Positions 19,817-29,507 of a stretch of DNA of 64,000 nt are shown here, piece by piece. Position 1 is the stretch's first letter. Each line of letters starts with the position of its first letter. The translations under genes and the position numbers were made by a program. A model generated the notes under the pieces. That model was not told where the DNA came from. It made no database searches and worked only from the letters and a program-made list of their open reading frames with translations. This DNA comes from Cycas panzhihuaensis (lineage: Eukaryota > Cycadophyta): NCBI GenBank assembly GCA_023213395.1, contig CM041465.1:159285741-159349740 (forward strand). Direction: 5' to 3'.

Positions 19817-22808
19817 TATTTCCCATCTACTAGGAATGGAAATGTATGAGTCGACTCAGGTAAGTACATGTATGCCTCTATCCCTACTCTTATTAGTCGT
19901 GGAAAGGTTGATTAAAGCACTTCATCTACGTTGCATGATGACTGACTCACTACATGACCACTATGCATTCACTGCTTGGCTATATTACATTACAACACTT
20001 TTTCAACCTATGACAATCTAGGGATACATATCCCATGGTGCTCCACAACCCTCCTCCTTGCCTCCACAATGCTCCCAAGTACCGTTTGGCTCCTATAACC
20101 CAATCACATCACTCGTCAGGGCATCCTAACCCTTGGCACCCCGCCTAGGCTTAGTTGTCATCTTGTATCCATTTGTTGTCTTTTTGGGGAACATTTTACC
20201 ATTGTTACTTATCCGTTGTGGCCTCCCTAAGCCCCTCAACTCCTTCCTGCCACCTAGGCAGAGTACTATATTTCTTTAGGCTTAAGTTTCCCCTCTTTTG
20301 GAGCTTGTGGGCTCTCCTCCCTTGGTTTTTCTTATGTTTCTACTACACCACATTAAACTTTACAATACCGCCATAAACTTTGCAATATCGCTAAGTTTAC
20401 CATGGGGCAATTGTCTACAATTATTTTTTTAATTTGTCGCAACTAATTTTGTATTTATTATGAAATTACCACGTGGCAATGACTTATTCCTAGACCAGGA
20501 TGAACCCTTATCACTCTATTAAGTTAGGGTTGGGTTTAAAAACCTAAAAACACCCTCATTTCCTCTCTCTCTCACTCATTTTTTCTACTACTTCTCTAAA
20601 AAATGCCCTACAACAGGACCAAACCTGCTACATCATCTTCTCAACTAGCTACCAACCTCTTGTAGCTCTAGACACATAGTTGTAGGCCTGCAAAGTGGCC
20701 AGCCAAGGGAAGATCATGCTCCAAGCACTCCCTCAAGTATTAATTATCTTCCTCACTCCAGTTTTTCTTCCAACTTGCTACTTTATTGGAGTTTTCACCT
20801 GCAAACCCTATAGGGTTGACTTCTCTACCCCATTCTATAGGTGGATCTACCTTAGATCTTCCCACAACAGGTACCTCTAAGTTAGTACTTTGCTTCCCTT
20901 TCTTTAAGCAAAACAAATATTATCTGTCAATACTCTTGTAGTAATTTTCTCTTCCTTTCTACTACAAATGGGAGGCAAACCCTCCCTTTCTTTCCTATTT
21001 CCTTTCTCCTTCTAGCTCTTTTCTGGTTTCTTCAATGAGGCAGTAAGGAAGAGGCACTTATAGAGAGTGAAAAGTTTAAAGGTGGGGTTCCGTACCTAGC
21101 AAGCCTTCTCCTGAAGGGCAACCCCCTTCTGTCCTCACCTCTTCCTTCTCTGTACCTCCCTTGAGTTCCTAAAGGGTCGTGAGAAGGAAGATCATTACTA
21201 GCAATAGCGTAGGTAGCCCATTGCTGCACTTGCTACCTATCCAATAGATCCTACATGGGTGGGGTTTCAGCCCCCACTCTATATTCTCTTTTTTCCACTC
21301 GGGTTGAGCCTTATAGAACTTGCAAAAGTTGCATGTTACAGCTTTTTCAACTTTGATAACATTTGCAACATTGCTTATCATTTTTTTGCTTGCATTTCAA
21401 AAGTTTGCTGCACTTGTCTTTCCTCTCATTCTGGTACATGGGGGCAGCATGGAGCACCTCTGATTTAGAGGGTTAGTGATTCTGATGCTAGCCATACCCT
21501 TTCTCTCTCTTTCCCTTTTTTTCCACATTGTGTGCTAAATAACATACAAAATACAAAGAGTGATATTGGTGGCAAACATATTTTCTTTTAGCTAAGATAG
21601 TTGCATCACGTCACTTTCCATATTACATATCTACCCCACATATGTTTAGAGCCCCTTGGGAAAGGGCAAACCTCACTTAGTTGCAGGTTTCCTTGTTGCA
21701 TTTGGAGAGAAAAGAGAACTCTATTCCAAGTACGTTCCCCTCCTTCCAACAATTTCCTTCTCTTGCTTTCAAAGTTGTAAATTAGATTTGCAGTTGTCTT
21801 TACATTCCTTTGTACTACATTTCTTTTTTTCTTTTGGTTTCAGGGGAAGGTAAGGAAGACCTCTTCTTCTTTGGCACTCTTTCTGTTGTGCCATCCATAG
21901 TTAGAGAAGGACAAGAATTGCGAGCATAACAAGGGTACTGCTACTTCAGCCACCGTACTCAGGGTACACCTCTCTTTTCCTAGTTTCCCTTTCTTACTTT
22001 TTTCCCTTCATTTGAATGTTATTTGGTAAGAAAAAAGAAAAAGGATTGGTTTATACATCTTGCATTTCACTCGCTTGCTTGTTTCTTCGTAAGGTGCATA
22101 TAGTGGTCCTTTTTGGTCTCCCTTTCTTGCATTTAAAAGATAAGGAGAATGAGGTTATATGCATAGGTGAACGAGAGAGAGTGCTTTATATTGTTTTATT
22201 ATCCTAAAAACTAATTTCTATTTGAATGTAAAGGTACAACATTGCTACATACATGACACCTTCACTTTACATCTCTTTACCTTGCACTTAACAAACATAA
22301 ATGTAAAGATAGTCTCTTTCATTATTTTGCCATTCCTAAGATCCTCCTAGATTTGGCACCTTGAGGGCACCCCCTCTTAAGGCCATTTGCGTACTTTCTT
22401 TGACTCTCTTAGTTAGACTCCCTTTGTTTGGCCTTTAGGTTAGCGTTTAGCCTGTGAAAGTAGCCATCCTCTTAACCACCCATGTGTGTGTACCTTTTTC
22501 CTCTTCCCTACTAAAAGATATTCCTCCCATTCCCCTTCCATGTGAGGAGCCATTCCCTCACTCTTTTTTTTTTTCTCTCTCCTTCAGCCATCCAAGGATG
22601 AGAGGGCTCCTTTTGAGATTACTTAAGAAATCAAGGAGATCCCTCGTCTGCGTGTCACTCTAAATCAAGGAAGAGTTGCCTCAATGCATGAATGCCTTTT
22701 ATGGGTGATTTCTTTCACTTTCTACCGTAGGTCTCTAGCCACCAAAATCTTTGATCATTTGACTTGAACTAGTCCAAGTTTAGTTACCCCCCTAGAGGTG
22801 TGATTCCA
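19817..22808 (+). repeat. Element B 5' LTR
   Basis: 2,992 bp, matching 33988-37036. It starts TATTTCCC where the 3' copy has TGTTTCCT, so the TG end has mutated to TA. It ends attCCA. It lacks about 50 bp found near 36865-36915 in the 3' LTR and also in element C. No protein-coding function is seen; short open frames in it are not shared between LTR copies in any meaningful way. Confidence 0.92.
20535..20542 (+). promoter_or_regulatory. TATA-like promoter of element B 5' LTR
   Basis: tttaaaaa in a conserved agggttgggtttaaaaacc block, about 720 bp into the LTR. Element C has tataaat at the same place (54517-54523), which supports it as the TATA box and U3/R border region. The remaining 2.2 kb would be R plus U5. 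Confidence 0.6.
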
Positions 22809-22809
22809 T

Positions 22810-22828
22810 TGGTGACCATACTGAGGAC
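22810..22828 (+). other. Primer-binding site of element B
   Basis: TGGTGACCATACTGAGGAC lies 1-2 bases after the LTR end. Element C has the related ctaataaccatactggggac at 56781-56800. The form resembles the TGGCGACTCxGCTGGGGA-type primer sites of Ogre-like elements. The tRNA is not identified here. Confidence 0.65.
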
Positions 22829-23056
22829 TTGCTAGTAAGGGATTAATCCTCTCTTCTTTCTTATTAGTGCTACCTCCTTTTTGGTAGCTCTCATCGATTT
22901 GTTGGGAAGTCCCCAACACTTGTCACATCATCTATTTTCCTTCCAATTTTAGGGAGAACTTGTATGCGATGGTTCTCTCATTACTTACGAGGACTTCCTC
23001 CCTTGTTGGAAGACTCCTCTTATCATCCCCTTCCTTCATCAGATTCTGATTCGACC

Positions 23057-24300
23057 ATGGAAGGATTCCCTTTAGATAAGGTATATCATGCCTATGACTC
23101 TGGATCTCATGAGCCATCCACCTCCTTCCAAGGGCCCACCTAAGAGGGTGAGGACCCTATCTTTTGCCTGCCTCTTCCTCCACCTCTAGTTGATCCCATG
23201 ATCCAACCTAGGGCACATCCCTTTATGGATTATAAATCAACCCCTTTATCCATTAAGGTGATAAGAACCAACTTACCACCTCATCCTCTTGAGGTTCTCA
23301 AATTTGATGGGGCCTCATCTCAAGACCCAATAGAGCATGTTAGAGGATTTTCCATGGTGTGCATCGATTATTAGGCATACGACCATATCCTGATGAAACT
23401 CTTTCTGTGGTCTCTTCAAGGTGATGCCCTTAAATAATTTTATTGCCTTTCCATGCCTTCTATCCACTCATTTCAATAACTCATTGATGAATTTGTCAAT
23501 TATTTTGACATAGCTCATCCTTTTGAGATGCTTCCATGATCTTATCCACTCCACAAAGGTAACCTTGCCTAAGGAGTTAAAGAGAGATCTCTTTGTTAAT
23601 GCCCTTTGCCCTGAAATCCATGTTGAAGTCATTAAAATAGGGGTGACAATATGTGATTCTGCCATAGCCAAGTGCTTAGTCCTCAAGGCAATTGAGATCT
23701 AAGTGGGTCTCAAAATGCCTCTTAGGTCCTCATAACGGTGTGAGGCACCTCCTCCACCTCGTGAAACTAAAGTCAAACAGCCTCCTAGGTATTCTTCTCA
23801 TCCCACAGAGAAAACATAAGATCCCTTAACCTCCACTATATATTCTTTCAAATGTACCATGAGAGAGCTTAAACTCTAAGGGTAGTAATACCTAATCTTC
23901 TCAAACGAGAAAGCTTGACTTCTCCTCAGAGAAGAAATTATGTTTTGTTTATGGGGAGTGCTTCCATAAAGATTCAAAATCTTGGGCCCAACACCCTAAA
24001 GCCACCCCATAACATGACTCTTCCTCCAAATAGGCGTCTAGGCCCAACCTAGACCAACCCGTCCACAAAGATCCTTTTCCCAAACACAGGGAATGTGATC
24101 ACAACACCCAACAAAAGGGTAACCAAAATAGAGGAAAGTCTGAAACCTTTGCCCCTCACAAGCTAAAGTGAAGGGTATAAGGAACTCTTCCTCTTCTTCT
24201 AGTTCTCTCAACCACCAAACTTCTTCCCCTTCTCGATCCTGAAATAAGGGGAAGAGAGTCATTCAAATACTCAAGACCACACTGTTATATGCCTTAACTT
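23057..24300 (+). pseudogene. Element B gag
   Basis: The start ATG 23057 (MEGFPLD) matches C's start at 57036 (MEGSLLD). After about 35 codons the sequence jumps to HPFMDYKSTPLSIK; the Pro-rich domain of roughly 1 kb seen in C is deleted. The capsid-like domain follows: NLPPHPLEVLKFDG, HVRGFSMVCIDY, LFLWSLQGDALK, LIDEFVNYFDIAHPFE. A zinc-knuckle relic (CFVYGECFHKDSKSW) is near 23945-23990, with its second ligand His turned to Tyr and last Cys to Trp. Stops at 23372 and 23477 occupy the same codons as stops in C. Confidence 0.82.
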
Positions 24301-24639
24301 ACTCCCAAGCAGTCAAAGAGGCAAATGATGCATCTTCTTCCACTTCTCATCTTGATCCTTGTCTGGAAGTCCCTCCTCAAAAAATCCCCATACTTCCCAA
24401 GAACATTCTCGTGTGCCCTGGTCATTATAATTTCTGAAGGGCACTTCCCCAACCTACCGCAAAGGGAAAGCTCTTCTCCATAATTGATGAGCTCCACACC
24501 ATGGCCATAGGGATGTCCATGATGGATGTCTTGAGAAGTTACCCTAAACAATACACCCTTCTCTTAGAGACTTTGGGATTGGTTGATGCATTCATTCATG
24601 CCTTGAGCATCACCCTAAGTTAGGAACCCATCATCTCCT

Positions 24640-25060
24640 TTGATCCTAAAGATCTCCCCCCATCCGGTGAAAGGGAATGCCAATGGCACTACCCCTTCAT
24701 CATAACCATCGACACACTTGAATGCACCCTCTGAAGAACCATTGTAGATAATAGTTTTTTCGTCAATGCCATACCCTTACACATCATACAAGAGCTTGTC
24801 ATCTCAGCCCTCAAATCGGTTCCACGGTGGTGTTAAGTATATGATGGTAGCGAAAAGACACCCTTGGGATTAGTGTCTATTCTCCTTACCCTCAAGGATA
24901 AAACTATCCTCACTGATATTGTAATCCTTGACATGGACGTCGACTACAACCTCTTATTGGGATACCCATGGCTCGACCAAATAGGGGCTGTGTGCTCGTC
25001 CTATTGGGGGCAACTTAAATTCATCCATAAAGGATGAATAAGGGTTATCCCCCAGGATCC
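24640..25060 (+). pseudogene. Element B aspartic protease
   Basis: Reads RTIVDNSFFVNAIPLHIIQE, the active site with Asp and Asn kept but Gly-Ser-Ser changed to Ser-Phe-Phe. It continues with TPLGLVSILLTLKDKTIL and VDYNLLLGYPWLDQIGAVCS. It aligns with C (59806-60070). It releases gag and pol products in working elements; the active-site change would disable it. Confidence 0.82.
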
Positions 25061-26040
25061 TCCTCCCACTAAACAATCCTATCAATCTCGTCAAGTGGTT
25101 TGCGATAAGGCGAAGGGTGATAAGGGCCCTTCTATCCATGCCTTTGCTTATTCTATCGACATTCCTAGTTCATCTCACCTAGAAGAAGATCCTTCCCCTT
25201 CTTCCTCGAACCTTATCTGCTTCTCTCCTATTGGTGTAGGGAGATATGGGTACCTCACCATGCTTAGAGATGACAAGTCTGATGGCAACGATGAGGGCCT
25301 TCCCCATCCCATATCTCTCCTAAACATGAGTAGGGGACACTCTCTTCATTTCGAGTCCTAACCTAAAAACTCTTCTATTAAGGAGACCAGTTTTCCTCTT
25401 GGGTTACATGTCATTACTCCTACCTCTTGTGCAATCTCTTATATCACTTCACTTTTTACTTCACTAGGCTCCGCAGGTGATGAGGTGAAGGGACCTCTTA
25501 TCACCCATCACAAGAGGATCCCCTCCAACTCTTCAAAGGAATTGCTTGAGTACATTAAGTGGTGGGTCGATTACTATGGTCCCACCACTCCTTCCACTTC
25601 TCACTCCTTGTCTTCTTGAAGTATGGTTATCCATAGGGTAGATTGCTTCAAGGATGATGAGGCCTTTCTTGAGCATTTAACTAGCTCCACACCTAATTTT
25701 GCTCTTGATCACCATAGACTTGGTCACCTGAAGATCTTAGTGATAGGGTCACCTCTGGCTGACCCAAACCCATCCTCTTCTTCCTTGCCCTCTCCTGTTG
25801 ACTGAGCCCCCCTTCACTTCAAGGAATGGAATTCCATGTGCATGGGGGAAACCAAGGACATAGTCCTTGCCCCTAGTAAGGTCATAAAGGTGGGAGCAGA
25901 ATGCTATCTTGATGAAATAAAGGAATATACCCTTCATTTCTAGGAATTCCATGATGTTTTTATATGGGACTACTTCAATATGAAGGGAATAGACCCTTCT
26001 ATAATCACCCACAACCTCACCACCATCCTAGGTGCTTATT
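25061..26040 (+). pseudogene. Element B protease-RT linker
   Basis: Conserved linker with SIHAFAYSIDIPSSSHLEED, SPSSSNLICFSPIG, FLEHLTSSTPNFALDHHRL and, near 25930-25990, a degenerate EFHDVF then DYFNMKGID that leads into RT. All have counterparts in C. A TAG at 25941 stands at the same codon as a TAG at 60949 in C. Confidence 0.7.
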
Positions 26041-26760
26041 TTGTGCAAAAAAAATAATGCCCTCTTCACCCAAAACTTTCAGCTTCCGTGAAGATGGAAG
26101 TGGAGAAACTCCTAGATGCAGGGTTAATTACTTCCATTAACTACTCTAAGTGGGTCTCAAATATCATCCTCATTGCGAAAAAGAATGGGATGATTAGGAT
26201 ATGTGTTGACTTTTATGACATCAACAATGCATGTCCTAAGGATAACTTTCCTCTCCCCTTTATCAATCAGATCATTGATCGGACTATCCGTTTTGAAGTC
26301 ATGTCCTTGATGGATGGCTTCTCAGGATACAACCAAATCCAAATCTCCCCTGAAGACCGTCATAAGACATCCTTCACCATGCCTTGGGGCACCTTCTCTT
26401 ATAAAGTGATGCCCTTTGGGCTTAAGAACATATGTGCCACTTATCAAAGGGCAATGTAATTTGTCTTTCATAATCTTATTAATAAAACTCTTAAGGTTTT
26501 CATGGATGACACGATGGGCCTTTCATGCGTAAGGGCCCATCATCCTAGTGATTTGCAAGTCATCTTCACACGATGCCATGAGTACCATGTAAGCCTAAAG
26601 CCTCTTAAATGTGTGTTTTCCATGATATGTAGCAAACTCCTTAGATTCCTTGTTTCAAAACAAGTTATCCAAATTGATCCTGATAAATTCAAGGCCATCC
26701 TTGACATGCCTCCTCCTAGGACCCAATGAAAAATTAAGTCATTCGTAAGTAGATTAGGTT
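26041..26760 (+). pseudogene. Element B reverse transcriptase
   Basis: Nearly continuous RT fingers and palm: KMEVEKLLDAGLITSI, WVSNIILIAKKNGMIRICVD, ACPKDNFPLPFINQIID, EVMSLMDGFSGYNQIQIS, HKTSFTMPWGTFSYKVMPFG. A stop at 26458 follows. VFMDDTMGLSCVRAHHP (26490-26540) holds the catalytic Asp pair in an FMDD box, then LKPLKCVFSM. The first palm Asp (LMDGF) is also present. Frame is kept through most of it. This is the best preserved RT of the Tat type in the window. Confidence 0.9.
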
Positions 26761-27420
26761 TCTTTAGGTGTTTCTTGGCGAACTTTGCCATAAACATAAA
26801 ACCTCTTACCAACCTATTCAAGAAAGGAGGCCTATGTATTTGGTCTTTGAAGGCCCAACAAGCCTTTAAGGAGCTTAAGAGAGCTCTCACTTCTGCCCCA
26901 ACTTTAGCACCTCCTCTCTTCGACAACCCCTTCATCCTATACATCTCAGCTACCAACGAATCCTTGGGCACCATGCTAGCCCGAGAGGATGACTCGAGAA
27001 CTGAAAGAGCTATTTACTTTATCAATCACACCCTTGTTACCATTGAGCTTAATTAGTCTCTTACCAAGAAGGAATGCCTCTCCTTGGTACATACTACCAA
27101 GAATTTCAGGCACTACTTGCTCAAAAACACTACTCAGGTGATCATCTAGTGTAATCCCTTGAGGTACTTGCTAACCCGATCCAACCTGACAAGTAGAACT
27201 GGTAAGTGGGCTATCCTCCTCTAGGAATTTGATCTCTAAATCGTCAATAGGAAATCAAAGAAGAGGAAGGTGGTTGCTGAATAATTAGTCGACACCCCCA
27301 GCCTAAATCTTTTTGATGCTTTGGTCAATGATTCCTCGCCTGATGAGCTCATTTTAGCCATTTAGGATTCATCCCCCTATTTATCGACCAATAGCGAGTG
27401 GTATAGGGATATTATTGGTA
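26761..27420 (+). pseudogene. Element B RNase H fused to RT, with linker to integrase
   Basis: Begins FLANFAINIKPLTNLFKKGG and reaches the RNase H proper at PFILYISATNESLGTML, RAIYFINHTLVTIELN, then KKECLSLVHTTKNFRHYLL. It is the degenerate first RNase H of Tat elements, in which several catalytic residues are lost in general. The domain matches C (61782-62190). A less conserved linker follows to 27420. Confidence 0.75.
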
Positions 27421-28640
27421 CCTTACTTCTCAACAGTATCATCTTGATGAGAGTAACTAGGTCAAGTCATATATTCGGGCTATTGCCAGGCAGTATTACA
27501 TCATGGGAGAGGTATTATACAAGATGTCCTTTGATGGGATCCTTCTCTGCTGCATCAACCCCGATAAGGTGGGCCAAATACTTTGTGAATGACATAATGA
27601 CATTTACGGGGGGCATTTCGAGGGCTAATCTATGGCCTAAAGGATCCTTCACATGGGATCTTATTGGCCGTCCCTCTTCAAGGATGTCCACGCCTATGCC
27701 CTGCAATGTCATCGGTGTCAAGAGCATTTCAATATCATCCATTTACCTTACGAGGCCTTGCACCCTGTCATATCCCCTTGGCCTTTCTCCCAATGGGGGT
27801 TAGATCTCATTGGGGCCATAAATCCCCCTTCCTCATTGTGACATAATTTCATCTTCATCGCAATAAAATACTTCACTAAATGGGCTGAAGCAGTCCCTCT
27901 ATCCTCTACTCCTGGCAAGACGATTACCACCTTCATCTACCAACATATTATTTGTCAATTTGAGGTACGTGATATCTTGATTACGGACAATGAAACCCCC
28001 TTTTGTAATAAAGAAATGGATGAACTTTGTGAGAAATTTAAGATCTCTCACAAAACCTCCTCTCCTTATTACCCTCAAGCTAATAGACAAGTAGAATCAT
28101 TTAATAAAACCCTCATAAATATCTTGAAGAAAATTGTTGTCCAATCTAAAAAAGTTTGGCATCTTCAACTTCCTTCTGCTCTATGGGCATATCGCACATC
28201 TATCCGGATAACTACGGGAATGATCCCATTCTCCTTTATGTATGTAACTGAGGTAGGTCTTCCATTAGAAGTCAAGATCCCTTCCTTGCAGGTTTCTCTT
28301 TGGGGTCTTGTTGACGAGGAGTCCTTCCGTTAGGTTCATCTCCTAAACCTCGAAGCCTTAAATGAGAAGCGCTTAGCCACATACCAAGTAAATCTCGCTT
28401 CTAAGGCTAGGGTGAAAAAGATGTATGACAAACACCTTTGCCCCCACCCTTTTCACCCTGGGGACCATGTCCTTAAGCTCGAATACCTTCATGATCGCTC
28501 GTCCAAATTCTAGCCTAAATGGGTTGGTCTCTTCATCGTTCTCGAAAGCCTTAATAATAACGCTTACAAGATCGCAACCTTGAAGGGTCTTAAATTCAAG
28601 AAAGTTATCAATGTTAAGTTCCTAAAGAAATTCTATGTGT
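27421..28640 (+). pseudogene. Element B integrase
   Basis: Zinc-binding HHCC: HNDIYGGHFEG with both His, then HAYALQCHRCQEH with both Cys. The catalytic core follows: WGLDLIGAI (Asp), ILITDNETPFCNKEMDEL (Asp), ANRQVESFNKTLINILKK (Glu), so the D, D, E triad is visible. LWAYRTSIRITTGMIPFSFM and the C-terminal DKHLCPHPFHPGDHVLKLEY with PKWVGLFIVLES follow. The reading frame shifts near 27640, and there are stops at 27838, 28331 and 28512. The core from 27977 to 28333 is open. Confidence 0.88.
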
Positions 28641-29507
28641 GACTATCCCTACTTCTGTGTAGGCACACCAATTCTCTCCTTTCTTGCTCCAAAATAAGCC
28701 TAAACTACCATCCTAGGTTCATCCTCATTCCCCCTCAACCATAGGTGGAATGATGGTTTAGGGTGGCTTTCTTATCTCTCCATTTTCTTCTATGACACCT
28801 TGTGTTTCCCTCCCAAGGGAAACCTTTCCTCCTTATTGGACATGTTGGTTCCCACAACTTCTGGGTTTGGAGATGAACTCCAATTAGGGATGCATGGTTA
28901 AGTACCTATACTCTTTCTTTACTGATTCTTCCTTTGCATATCCACTATGCTCCATCAATGGATATGTATGGCTCTCCATCTCCTAGCCTCACACATACCT
29001 ATCACCTATTCTCATGGTAGTCGTGTATGCCCGCTACTAGTATGGCCCTGCATGAAAAGAAGTGTAGGCATCACCCATATGATCTAATAACAAAAGCAAT
29101 ATAACAACCAACTAAATCATTATGATATATGGCCCCTCGTGCACCCGTGCACCTATGTCTACATACACACAAATATATAAATAAAACATATAGCAAATGC
29201 ATCATCATATACCATCATAACACCATCACGATACATCAAATGGGATGCCAATGGCCCCCATCTATATACATAATGAATCATATCATACAAAATAATATAG
29301 TACATCATATTAGGGAAGTTGGAATCCTTGCAAGGAGGAGTACAATCATGTGGCAACATGTGGCAACTTTGTGGAGATGTAGTGCTTTCCCAATCAAAAC
29401 TAGCCATAGCCCATTACTTGATGCTCCTGTGCTTAAGGGGTATTGTCTCTTGGCCGGTGTGATCCCTCCCCATGAGACCACATGCCTCCTAGGCTCCTCC
29501 TGTGCTA
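28641..29507 (+). other. Post-integrase spacer of element B
   Basis: No coding sequence recognised. It starts with a hairpin-capable block (arms 28699-28711 and 28749-28762), also present in C. The stretch 29090-29310 is AT-rich with many cat/ata words. Part of 28960-29040 matches the last bases of the window in element C. Confidence 0.5.

Noticed and set aside
20155-22663. Short open frames in the 3-kb LTRs
   Set aside because: They are not maintained between the LTR copies of B or in C, have no domain match, and lie in non-coding LTR sequence.
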